From Thermoplasmata archaeon (GTDB lineage: Archaea > Thermoplasmatota > Thermoplasmata > Methanomassiliicoccales > Methanomethylophilaceae): DNA of 64,000 bases. The position numbers were made by a program, and so were the translations under genes. Below the pieces are notes generated by a model. That model was not told the origin of the DNA and did no database searches. It was given only the letters and a program-made list of their open reading frames with translations. The stretch lies in assembly GCA_015063185.1 (NCBI GenBank), contig SUSY01000004.1, positions 1-64,000 on the forward strand, read 5' to 3'. Shown here in pieces: positions 51,485 through 60,049 of the stretch; the first letter of the stretch is position 1, and each line of letters starts with the position of its first letter.

Positions 51485-53797
51485 ATGGCAACAGGTTCAA
51501 AGATGGCGGAGATTGGCCTGGCGGTTGCGATAGCACTCGTTTGTGTAGCTGCAGTATCCTATGCGATCTGTGACGAGGGTCCAGTTGATCTGGAAATCTC
51601 GGTGGATGGTGCAGGTACTACATATCCAGCTCCGGGCACATATTCTGTCGAAAAGGGCAAAGATATTACTATCGACATACAATCCTCGGAGGGTTGGTTG
51701 TTATCGAAGGTGACAGTGGATGGTTCGGAAACGTACTTCGGTAAACCCGATGTCTCGATTTCGGTGGCCATGGATTCGGGCAAATCCATTGTGGCACATT
51801 TCATACCTCTCGATGTATCGGTTCCGGAGTCCAAGGAATTCGCTTACGATGGCGTTACACATGTCGCGTACGAGGACAATCAGTTCTATACTGTGAAAGG
51901 GGGGTCAGCCACCGATGCTGGAAACCACGAAGCCATATTGTCCTTGAGGTACCCAGAGTTCAGTCGTTGGTCCGATATGTCTGCTGAGGACAAGATTGTG
52001 TCATGGTCCATCGCACCAATGGTCATCTCTGCCTCCGATTTCAAACACATCGATGATGTGGTATACACCGGACAGAGCATACGTCCCACACTCGTCCCTA
52101 TGGGGTTATTGACCACTGATGACTTTATATGCAACTATGGTGAGAACATTCATGCAGGAATTGGTACCGTAGATGTCTTCGCAAAGGGGAACTTCACAGG
52201 CAATCTGACCTTGGAGTTCAACATACACAAGAAGGATCTGGTCTTGAGCACATTCGCTGTCGATGGTAACGAGATCCGTTACGGAGATGAAGTTCCGGAA
52301 TACAAACATGTGTTCTCAGGCTTCGTTACCGGTGAGGGTGAATCCGATCTGTCAGGTGCCGTGGAACTCTTCTGTGATTATGGTGCAGGTTCGGATGTGG
52401 GGGAATACATCATCAGAGCCAGCGGTGTGTATTCCGATGATTATGCGATCATTAACGATCACGGATCAATCATTGTGAAGGCGTTACACCTCTCCGCGGA
52501 CTATTTCGAACCAATACCTACGATGGAATATCTCGATGAAAGGGTGATGCCGACTGTGACGTTATCCGCTATCGGTGAATCATACGGTCTCAACATAGAT
52601 CGGGATTGTATCATCACCTATGGAAGTAACGATAGTGTGGGTATGGGTTCGGTGTTCATCTCTGGAAAGGGTAATGCTACGACCGAGAAGAATGGGGTGG
52701 ATGAACCGGTAGAATTGGTCTTCAACATTATCCCATATGATGTACCAGATACATGGGATGGTACAGTGGATACATCATGGTATAACGATGTGGATACCGA
52801 ATTCACACTCGTTTCTGCAGAACAATTGGCCGGTCTTGCAACTATCGTCGATGGTGGCGATTCTTTTGCAGGTAAGATTGTTAAGCTGGATACCAGTATC
52901 GATCTCTATAAGGTAGGTGAGGGTGGGGAACGCATCTCATTCGATCCGATCGGTGACAAGGTCACCTTCGAGGGAACATTCGACGGACAGGGTCATACAA
53001 TCGAGAACCTTTACATCAGCGGTTGGGATCTCGGATATGAATGGGGCAGTTATGGTTCCATAGGGTTATTCGGAAATATCGATGGTGCGACGATCGAAAA
53101 TGTGATTATCAAAGGTGCAGAGGTTCTCATAGAGGGCGGAGATGTGGGTGGAATCTGCGGTTCCGCGACAGGTGTCTGTTCCTTCGAGAACATATCCATC
53201 GAGGACAGTATCTTTGCAACATACAACAACGGTCTTGGAGGTATCATCGGATGGTCCGGTTCTGGAGATTATACCTTCAGTAACATCTCTATTGCGAAAG
53301 GGGTTGTCCTTGCAGGACTCTGGGGATCCTATGACAGTTCCATCGGTGGTATTGTCGGTCAGGCCGAGTCAGGTGCAACGTACGATTTCAAAGATGTGGA
53401 CGTGCATTGTCGTATCGATGCATACAACGATGTCACAGCATCATATGATTACTACAACTATCGTATGTGTGGAATGTTGATCGGTCGTTGTACTGAGACC
53501 GTTACAATTGATGGGTCAAACTATCCTGATATGTCCAAGTATAACGTGTCCTGTAACAATGTCACAGTTACCTATGAGGATTGGGCGAACTATCATTATT
53601 GTAGGGCGGATGGTGCAAGAGGAATACGTGTGGAAGCAGGATATGCATACGATGGCATCTCTGCAGAATACGATCATTCCGTGTGTACCATGCACCATAT
53701 GGAACTCATTCCGTTCGACCAGATATTCGGTGGTGCCCAGTATGGGGTGAAAGGTCTGAAGACATATGAAGGGGTTACGGTGATCTACAACAACTGA
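51485..53797 (+). CDS. Secreted or membrane-anchored surface protein with MBG-like and GLUG repeats
   Basis: About 770 residues. The N-terminal helix AEIGLAVAIALVCVAAVSYAI serves as signal or anchor. Residues about 35-110 look like a beta module (ISVDGAGTTYPAPGTYSVEKGKDITI), and about 110-430 are repeated MBG/Ig-like units (EFAYDGVTHVAYEDNQ; WSIAPMVISASDF; VYTGQSIRPTLVP). Residues about 460-650 carry GLUG-type motifs (FEGTFDGQGHTIENLYISG; IGLFGNIDGATIENVIIKGA; VGGICGSATG). No C-terminal helix is seen. Earlier in-frame starts from GTG 51422 exist; ATG 51485 follows AAGGAG. Likely an adhesin or shell protein. Ended by a hairpin at 53823. Confidence 0.8.
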   Translation: MATGSKMAEIGLAVAIALVCVAAVSYAICDEGPVDLEISVDGAGTTYPAPGTYSVEKGKDITIDIQSSEGWLLSKVTVDGSETYFGKPDVSISVAMDSGKSIVAHFIPLDVSVPESKEFAYDGVTHVAYEDNQFYTVKGGSATDAGNHEAILSLRYPEFSRWSDMSAEDKIVSWSIAPMVISASDFKHIDDVVYTGQSIRPTLVPMGLLTTDDFICNYGENIHAGIGTVDVFAKGNFTGNLTLEFNIHKKDLVLSTFAVDGNEIRYGDEVPEYKHVFSGFVTGEGESDLSGAVELFCDYGAGSDVGEYIIRASGVYSDDYAIINDHGSIIVKALHLSADYFEPIPTMEYLDERVMPTVTLSAIGESYGLNIDRDCIITYGSNDSVGMGSVFISGKGNATTEKNGVDEPVELVFNIIPYDVPDTWDGTVDTSWYNDVDTEFTLVSAEQLAGLATIVDGGDSFAGKIVKLDTSIDLYKVGEGGERISFDPIGDKVTFEGTFDGQGHTIENLYISGWDLGYEWGSYGSIGLFGNIDGATIENVIIKGAEVLIEGGDVGGICGSATGVCSFENISIEDSIFATYNNGLGGIIGWSGSGDYTFSNISIAKGVVLAGLWGSYDSSIGGIVGQAESGATYDFKDVDVHCRIDAYNDVTASYDYYNYRMCGMLIGRCTETVTIDGSNYPDMSKYNVSCNNVTVTYEDWANYHYCRADGARGIRVEAGYAYDGISAEYDHSVCTMHHMELIPFDQIFGGAQYGVKGLKTYEGVTVIYNN

Positions 53798-53822
53798 GGC
53801 AGGTCCGTAGTTTGAACACAAT

Positions 53823-53850
53823 GACAGGGTCCTTGGGCCCTGTCTTCATA
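53823..53850 (+). terminator. Terminator-like hairpin after the GLUG protein
   Basis: GACAGGG (53823-53829) and CCCTGTC (53838-53844) pair around an eight-base loop, followed by TTCATACCATTT. Confidence 0.5.
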
Positions 53851-53997
53851 CCATTTACCTGATACGTGTGTGAGTACGAGCACCATCGTATCGGGCTTAC
53901 GTCTTTCTGTCCAGTCACTCGAATGGATCAGCATTCAGGCGGAATGGGGAGAACATATACCATGTGGCCACTCCGAGTCCGGATGCGGAGTTCTGAG

Positions 53998-54597
53998 TCA
54001 TTTGCATCTTTTGGCATACGTCAACAACAGGAACTCGTACACCGTGGTCAGATCGGCGGTAAGTATCCCCAAGTCCTCCAAAGGTTCGATCAGTTCCTTG
54101 CAGTGTCTCTGAAACACCAGGAAATCGGTGAAACCTTCCCCAGGTTTCGGAAGTCCGAGGTATTCGAACACCGCTCTTGTGAACATGTTCAGGGGTACGT
54201 ACTTGGAAGGGTCGATCAATGATGCCAGTTCTGTCCTCACATCGGAATCCATGTGCTTTAGTTCCAGTATGTAGTCCCCGCGGGCCATGATCTTACCTCT
54301 GGCCAATGTGATGATGAATCCGCTGAGGAGGCTATGTGGATTGTCCTTGATTATCAGCTGTGCCACATCTTCGTACGATTCGGTCAGGTCGGTGAAGTAC
54401 AGGGATTCGCACCTGCTCAATATGGTATAGATCTCGTCATCCCTGAGGTCCCTCACTTTCTTGTAGTTCCTTTGGGCGATCTCCTTCACCGAGTCCCTTC
54501 TGTATGCGATCAGTTCTGTGTTCTTTAGTTTGTTGAACCTGTAGGCATAACGGAAGTCCTCCAGCGCCTTCTTCATCCTAGATTCGTTGCATTCCAT
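53998..54597 (-). CDS. Hypothetical protein
   Basis: 199 residues, soluble and mainly helical, with no recognised domain. Features: basic N-terminal region (ALEDFRYAYRFNKLKNTELIAYRR), the middle LRDDEIYTILSRCESLYFTDL, and a C-terminal LTTVYEFLLLTYAKRCK. ATG 54597 overlaps the PAP2 gene by 20 bp and has AAAGGGG nine bases upstream, so both are in one transcript. Confidence 0.7.
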   Translation of the reverse strand: MECNESRMKKALEDFRYAYRFNKLKNTELIAYRRDSVKEIAQRNYKKVRDLRDDEIYTILSRCESLYFTDLTESYEDVAQLIIKDNPHSLLSGFIITLARGKIMARGDYILELKHMDSDVRTELASLIDPSKYVPLNMFTRAVFEYLGLPKPGEGFTDFLVFQRHCKELIEPLEDLGILTADLTTVYEFLLLTYAKRCK

Positions 54598-55144
54598 CGA
54601 CGACGACCCCTTTCCTTCTTTTCACATATGCCATTATCGCATATGACAGTGCGACCGATGCCATACCTACCGCGATACCTCCCAAAATATCTGTTGGGTA
54701 ATGCATGAACAGATACATCCTGGAGAACATCACCGATATCGCGAATATCGACATCAGGTATCCCCATCCTCTGAAGTGTTTGAGCAATATCGCAGTGACA
54801 ACGGTCACACCTGTTGCATGCCCGGACGGGAACGAGAACTCGGTGCTGGCTGGAATTATGAGGGATACGCCGAACTCGTCATATGGTCTGATACGCGCCA
54901 CCGTAGGTTTCAGTATGCCGTTGCAGATGACAATGGAAATGACAAGTGCCAGCATCATGGTCACACCGATCCTTCTGGTGTCCTTCCTGTATGTCAGTAC
55001 GGCGGCAAGAATGAACCATACTATGTCTGCTGTACACAGTAATGATACTGCGGACATCAACGAATCCATGAATCCGCATGTCAGGTTATCCCGTATCCAG
55101 AACAACACATCCGATTCCCAATCCATAGTATCCTCGAGTTCCAT
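54578..55144 (-). CDS. PAP2-family membrane phosphatase
   Basis: 188 residues with about six helices. All three phosphatase motifs are present: KPTVARIRP, PSGHATG, and SRMYLFMHYPTDILGG. Removes phosphate from a lipid pyrophosphate or phosphatidate, for example polyprenyl carriers. Ends in TAG. First gene of a two-gene unit. Confidence 0.9.
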   Translation of the reverse strand: MELEDTMDWESDVLFWIRDNLTCGFMDSLMSAVSLLCTADIVWFILAAVLTYRKDTRRIGVTMMLALVISIVICNGILKPTVARIRPYDEFGVSLIIPASTEFSFPSGHATGVTVVTAILLKHFRGWGYLMSIFAISVMFSRMYLFMHYPTDILGGIAVGMASVALSYAIMAYVKRRKGVVVDGMQRI

Positions 55145-55166
55145 TCACAAAATGCTATGTGGTTGG

Positions 55167-57224
55167 TCACATCCTCAATGCTCTGAGCGAATTCATTATC
55201 GCCAGTATGCAGGCTCCGACATCTGCTATCACAGCGTACCACATCTCCGACATACCTAGGAGGGTCAATATCAGGACCGCCATCTTTATTCCGAGTGATA
55301 GTATGATGTTCTGTCTCACTATCGACATCGTTCTGCGGGATATCCTCATCACCAAAGGTATCTTGGACAGGTCATCTCCTGCGATTATGATATCGGATGC
55401 TTCCAATGCGGTATCGGAACCGATCCGTCCCATGGATATGCCTATGTCCGCCCGTCTCAACGTCGGACCATCATTGATGCCGTCTCCTACGAATACGGTG
55501 TGGCCATTGGAACCGGCCATCAATTCTTCCACGAAATCCATCTTGTCCTGAGGTAGCATACTGGACCTGTACTCGTCGATGCCCAATCTGGATGAGATGT
55601 CCTCCGCGATGGAGTCCTTGTCGCCGGTGAGCATGACCGTTCTTTTGACACCCAATTCCTTCAATTCGGATAGTGTGGATCTGGCATTTCCTTTGGGCGT
55701 ATCCTCCAGATCTATATGTCCCAGATATCTTCCGTCATAGGCCACGTGTATGGATGAACATCCTTCGGGATCATCGACTTCAAACCCGAGGTCGGACATG
55801 AGTCTCGAATTGCCGGCGTATGCTTCCGATGATCCGATCATTCCGGACATCCCCTTTCCCGGGATTTCCTTGACGTCCTTGACGATAAGGTCGGATCCAC
55901 CGAATTCCATGCATATCGCTTTGGCAAGCGGATGGTTGGAGTTGCTTTCCAATGCGAACGATACATTTTCTATGAGGCTTTTCTCATCCGACACCACATC
56001 TACGACCGAGAATCTTCCTTCGGTCAGTGTACCGGTCTTGTCGAATGCCATGGTGTCGATACGTGACAGCATCTCCAGGTAGTTCCCTCCCTTGATCAGG
56101 ATGCCATTGGACGAGGCGCATCCGATACCGCTCATGATGGTCAAAGGTATCGATATGACCAATGCACATGGGCATGAAAGTACCAGGAACGTCAATGCCC
56201 TGTAGATCCATACCATGGGGTCCTCCCCTAACATGGCCGGTACGATCGCCACCAATAGTGCCAGTACACATACGGTTGGGGTATAGTATCTGGCGAAGCG
56301 TGTGATGAACCTCTCGCTCTTGGCCTTCTTCTCCCCTGCATTCTCCATCATGTCCATGATGCGGGTCATCGTCGAATCATGGAATGTGTTCGTAACACGG
56401 ATCGACACTGTTCCGGATATGTTAAGGGAACCGCTGAGGACATTGTTGCCGACATCCGCGGTGGTGGGAATGGATTCTCCTGTGAGGGCACTCGTATCCA
56501 GTTCCGTACTTCCCATCACGATGATTCCGTCCAAGGGGATGTATTCACCAGGTCTGACGGATATCACATCATCGATCGATACGGATCCCGGATCCACATC
56601 CCTGATGCCCATCAATGTCTCAAGGTGTGCCACCTTAGGGGCCATGTTCAACAATCCGGTGATCTTCCTCCTGGAATTGCCCACGGCATAGTCTTCCAGC
56701 AACTCTCCGATGGAGAAGAACACCATTACCGCAGCGGCTTCGGTGTATTGGCCTATCAGTATCGCGCCTACCGTCGCGACCGTCATCAGGAACGACTCGT
56801 TGAACACATCTTTGCGCAATATGCCCCTTAATGCGGAGACTATGGTGTCCGCACCGGAGAGTACGAACACCAAGACGAACACGATCGCGGATTGGTCGTG
56901 TCCAACGGCTCCGGATAGGTCCAGTGCGAGCGTGATCAAGAAGACGGTCGCACATCCAATGGTCCTCAGAAGGTTCCATCTGCTTCCCTCCCCTTCGGTC
57001 ACCCCTTCGTTCAGGAGGAATCTGGTACCTGGTTCGATCCTGTCTGCGATGTCCTGTACCAATCCTCTGAGGTGTTCTGGCTCCATGTCCGTGGAGATCC
57101 ACATCATTCCCGTGGACATGTTCAGGGATGCGGATTCTACGCCATCCATGTCTTGGACGGCACGTTCTATCTTCTCGGCACAACTGGCACAGTTGAGCCC
57201 CTCGATTTTGAAACGTATCCTCAT
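55167..57224 (-). CDS. Heavy-metal P-type ATPase (Zn/Cd/Pb exporter type)
   Basis: 685 residues. The N-terminal HMA domain has GLNCASCAEKIE (Cys 12 and 15). Membrane CPC motif is LVLSCPCALVISIP; phosphorylation site is AFDKTGTLTEGRF; the HP motif is ESNSNHPLAKAI; the hinge is FVGDGINDGPTLRRADIGISM. CPC with an ArsR gene and operator upstream points to Zn, Cd or Pb export (PIB-2) rather than copper. Overlaps arsR by 4 bp. Confidence 0.92.
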   Translation of the reverse strand: MRIRFKIEGLNCASCAEKIERAVQDMDGVESASLNMSTGMMWISTDMEPEHLRGLVQDIADRIEPGTRFLLNEGVTEGEGSRWNLLRTIGCATVFLITLALDLSGAVGHDQSAIVFVLVFVLSGADTIVSALRGILRKDVFNESFLMTVATVGAILIGQYTEAAAVMVFFSIGELLEDYAVGNSRRKITGLLNMAPKVAHLETLMGIRDVDPGSVSIDDVISVRPGEYIPLDGIIVMGSTELDTSALTGESIPTTADVGNNVLSGSLNISGTVSIRVTNTFHDSTMTRIMDMMENAGEKKAKSERFITRFARYYTPTVCVLALLVAIVPAMLGEDPMVWIYRALTFLVLSCPCALVISIPLTIMSGIGCASSNGILIKGGNYLEMLSRIDTMAFDKTGTLTEGRFSVVDVVSDEKSLIENVSFALESNSNHPLAKAICMEFGGSDLIVKDVKEIPGKGMSGMIGSSEAYAGNSRLMSDLGFEVDDPEGCSSIHVAYDGRYLGHIDLEDTPKGNARSTLSELKELGVKRTVMLTGDKDSIAEDISSRLGIDEYRSSMLPQDKMDFVEELMAGSNGHTVFVGDGINDGPTLRRADIGISMGRIGSDTALEASDIIIAGDDLSKIPLVMRISRRTMSIVRQNIILSLGIKMAVLILTLLGMSEMWYAVIADVGACILAIMNSLRALRM

Positions 57225-57511
57225 TCTATCAGGTGCTCGTATGCTTTTGATATGATGTCGTGGACGTGTTCGTCACTTATCGAATAGATCACCGATTTGC
57301 CATCCCTTCTGGATCTGATGAGGTCCCTGTCCTTCAGTATCCTGAGCTGATGGGATACGGCGGAAGGGCTCATGTGAAGAGTATCGCATATGCAATTCAC
57401 ACACATCTCTCCCGACTCCAATGCGTACAGTATTCTGAGTCTCGTCGGATCACCCAATGTCTTGAAGAACAGGCCTAATCCTTCGAACAAGTGGCGGTCA
57501 TCTATATTCAT
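57221..57511 (-). CDS. ArsR/SmtB-family metal-sensing repressor
   Basis: 96 residues: winged helix FKTLGDPTRLRILYALESGEMCVNCICDTLHMSPSAVSHQLRILKDRDLI. The ESGEMCVNCICD stretch matches the alpha-3 Cys-containing metal box of CadC/SmtB-type sensors, and the C-terminal H..H pattern (DEHVHDIISKAYEH) could give the alpha-5 site. The frame can open at 57559, but the start at ATG 57511 avoids placing the operator in the gene. Represses itself and the metal exporter until metal binds. Confidence 0.9.
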   Translation of the reverse strand: MNIDDRHLFEGLGLFFKTLGDPTRLRILYALESGEMCVNCICDTLHMSPSAVSHQLRILKDRDLIRSRRDGKSVIYSISDEHVHDIISKAYEHLIE

Positions 57512-57512
57512 A

Positions 57513-57543
57513 CATTTGAATAATTGTTCAAATGATATAAGGG
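57513..57543 (-). promoter_or_regulatory. ArsR/SmtB-type operator and TATA box
   Basis: CATTTGAA (57513-57520) and TTCAAATG (57527-57534) form perfect 8-bp arms around TAATTG. On the minus strand it reads TTGAACAATTATTCAA, close to known SmtB/ArsR sites. CTTATATCA (57543-57535) just upstream is the probable TATA box, putting RNA start near 57513, next to the ATG at 57511. Confidence 0.8.
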
Positions 57544-57590
57544 TGTCTGTCGGAGCCATCGTTTTCTAGGAGTTCCACATACGGTCGGTC

Positions 57591-59348
57591 ATGCTCCTCA
57601 AGGCACAGTCGGTCTCCAAGGCGTTCGGTCCAGTGAAAGTACTCGAAGACGTCAGTCTTCAGATCAATAAGGGCGATCGCATAGGTATCGTAGGTGTCAA
57701 CGGAGCAGGTAAGAGTACCTTCCTGAAGATCCTCATGGGTATCGAGACTGCTGATACGGGTGAGATCACCCGTAGGACCAACAAGATCGGGTACATGAAG
57801 CAGTTCGCAGAGGGGTTCGAGAATGTGACCGTCCGTGAGGTCCTTAGAAAACCGTACGGCATGACCGAGGAGATCGTTCGTCGTATGAAGGAGATCGAGG
57901 ACATCATGATGATGGGCGGAGATATAGATTGGAACGCCCTCGCCGAGGAGAACGCTCAGTTGGAATCACAGATGGCCAAGTTTGATATGGAGTTGGAGGA
58001 CAACCTCAACAGGATCCTCGATCAGGTCGGATTCCCCCGTGGTCAGATGGACTGTCAGATGTCATCCCTATCCGGAGGTGAGAGGTCCAAGGTGATGATC
58101 GCAAGGTTGGCCGTTCAGACCGAAGGTTGCGATCTTCTCATCATGGACGAGCCCACATCGCATCTGGACATCAGCACTGTCGAGTGGATGGAGAAGAAGA
58201 TCCTCTCGGCAGGTTGTGCTGTCGTCGTCATAAGTCACGACAGGTACTTCCTCGACAGGATCACCCAAAGGATCATGGAGATCGAGAACGGGAAGTCGAG
58301 GGAGTACAAGGGCAACTATTCCGCATTCGTCGAGAAGAAGAACATGGAGATCGAGAGGGCGATGAAGGAGTACGAGAGGTACACCGACCAGAAGAAGAAG
58401 CAGGAGGCCATCGCGAACCAGATGTTCCATGATTGTCGCCGTTACATGAGCGATTACAAGACCCGTCTCATGATGATCTCCAAGATCGAGGAGAAGGAAA
58501 GGCCCGATGACAAGAAGGAGGTGTCCATGAAGATCCAGGCCGCCCATAAGGCAGGTAAGAATGTCATCATCGCCAACAACGTATCCATAGACCTCGGCGG
58601 GAACACGATACTCAGCGGTATCAACCTCGATATACAGAAAGGGGATAAGATCGGTATCTTCGGATCCAACGGTGCCGGAAAGACCACTTTGGTCAATGCT
58701 CTGCTTGGCAGGATCCCATCCAACGGTGAATTGTGGCTCGCACCCGGTGCAAAGGTCGGATACTACTCACAGCATCACGAATCGTTGAACCTGGACCTCA
58801 CGGCCGAGGAACAGATGCTGATGATCATCGGAAAGGACAGGAAGGCGGACGCACGTAAGATGTTGGCAAGGTTCCTCCTCACCGGAGATACCGTCACCAA
58901 CAAGATGTCCACTCTATCCGGCGGACAGAGGGCGAAGGTCGCACTCTGCCTCCTCCTTCACGAACCTACCAACATGCTCGTTCTTGACGAACCCACCAAC
59001 TACCTCGACATAGATACCAAGCACGTTCTGGAAGGGGCATTGGCGGAATATGACGGGGTTGTACTCACCATCACACATGACAGATACTTCCTCGACAACG
59101 TCTGTAACAAGGTGGCCGAAGTTGCCAACGGTAAGGTCACTGTTCATAATGGTAACTATACAGACCTGAAGGGCGAACCGGTCATAGAGGTGCAGGAGAA
59201 GGTGGAGTCGTACGTGGTCCTTGCACCGTTCACGAATTGGGTGAACAAGAAGAAGTATGCCAAGGGCGATAAGATATCGATATCCGAATCGGAATGGAAA
59301 GGGTTCGAGAACGCGTTCAACCAGGGCAAACTCAAGAAGAGGTCGTGA
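57591..59348 (+). CDS. ABC-F family ATPase (second copy)
   Basis: 585 residues, two ABC domains, no membrane helices. Walker A: GVNGAGKSTFLKIL and GSNGAGKTTLVNAL; signatures LSGGERSKVMI and LSGGQRAKVAL; Walker B LLIMDEPTSHLD and VLVLDEPTNYLD. It begins MLLKAQSVSKAFGPVKVLEDVSLQINKGD, nearly the same as the copy at 29.5-31.3 kb, and both share the basic C-terminal tail, so they are paralogues. Likely ribosome-acting translation or resistance factor. Its promoter region is shared with divergent arsR. Confidence 0.9.
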   Translation: MLLKAQSVSKAFGPVKVLEDVSLQINKGDRIGIVGVNGAGKSTFLKILMGIETADTGEITRRTNKIGYMKQFAEGFENVTVREVLRKPYGMTEEIVRRMKEIEDIMMMGGDIDWNALAEENAQLESQMAKFDMELEDNLNRILDQVGFPRGQMDCQMSSLSGGERSKVMIARLAVQTEGCDLLIMDEPTSHLDISTVEWMEKKILSAGCAVVVISHDRYFLDRITQRIMEIENGKSREYKGNYSAFVEKKNMEIERAMKEYERYTDQKKKQEAIANQMFHDCRRYMSDYKTRLMMISKIEEKERPDDKKEVSMKIQAAHKAGKNVIIANNVSIDLGGNTILSGINLDIQKGDKIGIFGSNGAGKTTLVNALLGRIPSNGELWLAPGAKVGYYSQHHESLNLDLTAEEQMLMIIGKDRKADARKMLARFLLTGDTVTNKMSTLSGGQRAKVALCLLLHEPTNMLVLDEPTNYLDIDTKHVLEGALAEYDGVVLTITHDRYFLDNVCNKVAEVANGKVTVHNGNYTDLKGEPVIEVQEKVESYVVLAPFTNWVNKKKYAKGDKISISESEWKGFENAFNQGKLKKRS

Positions 59349-59365
59349 TGAACATAAGTGTTCAT
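59348..59365. repeat. Inverted repeat ATGAACA-TAAG-TGTTCAT
   Basis: Perfect seven-bp arms directly at the ABC-F stop and 58 bp upstream of the FNT gene. May be a terminator stem or an operator. Confidence 0.5.
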
Positions 59366-59422
59366 TATTGACCATCATTATTAAAAGACGGGTGTCAGAT
59401 GATAACTCCATAAGGTGTTGTC

Positions 59423-60049
59423 ATGGATTGGTTCAAATGGCTCATAAGGGCGATTCTTGCCGGAATGTGCATCTCTATCGGTGGAATCGTCTTTATCCAG
59501 ACCTGGGGCGGCAATCCACAGTTGAAATGGGTAGGGGCGTTCCTCTTCTCTCTCGGTCTGTTCGCTGTCGTCACATATGGGTTCAATCTCTATACAGGTA
59601 AGGTCGGTTACATATTGCAGAATGATAGGGTCTATCTGTTGGAGGTCCTGATCACGATAGTCGGAAACTTCATCGGGTGTCTCATTGTCGGATACTTTTT
59701 CCAGTTCCCCCTTGCGGAAACGATGGTTCAGGGCAAGATCGATCTCTTCTTGGCGGATGGCGGAATCATCGATGCCATCGTGAAAGGAGTGATGTGCGGC
59801 GTCCTGATGTATATCGCCGTCGATGTCTACAAGTCCAAGGGATCTTACCTGGGCGTGTTCATCTGCGTCCCCGTGTTCATCCTCGCTGGATTCGAACACT
59901 CCATCGCGGACATGTTCTACATCTCGTCAGCCATGATGTGGAGCATGGATACCTTCCTGTTCACTCTCGCCATCCTGTTCGGTAACCTCATCGGTTGCTG
60001 TCTGATCCCGGCGTACAGATTATTTGTCAACGGCGAGGAGAAGGCTTAG
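59423..60049 (+). CDS. Formate/nitrite transporter (FNT) family protein
   Basis: 208 residues with about six helices, matching the FNT channel family (ILAGMCISIGGIVFI, GAFLFSLGLFAVVTYGFNLYTGKVGYI, GVMCGVLMYIAVDVY, FEHSIADMFYISSAM). Shorter than the usual 260-280 because the loops and tail are reduced. Likely passes formate, nitrite, hydrosulfide or another small anion. AGGTG ribosome site. Its TAG stop is followed five codons later by an in-frame TGA. Overlaps the nuclease gene tail to tail by 4 bp. Confidence 0.88.
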   Translation: MDWFKWLIRAILAGMCISIGGIVFIQTWGGNPQLKWVGAFLFSLGLFAVVTYGFNLYTGKVGYILQNDRVYLLEVLITIVGNFIGCLIVGYFFQFPLAETMVQGKIDLFLADGGIIDAIVKGVMCGVLMYIAVDVYKSKGSYLGVFICVPVFILAGFEHSIADMFYISSAMMWSMDTFLFTLAILFGNLIGCCLIPAYRLFVNGEEKA

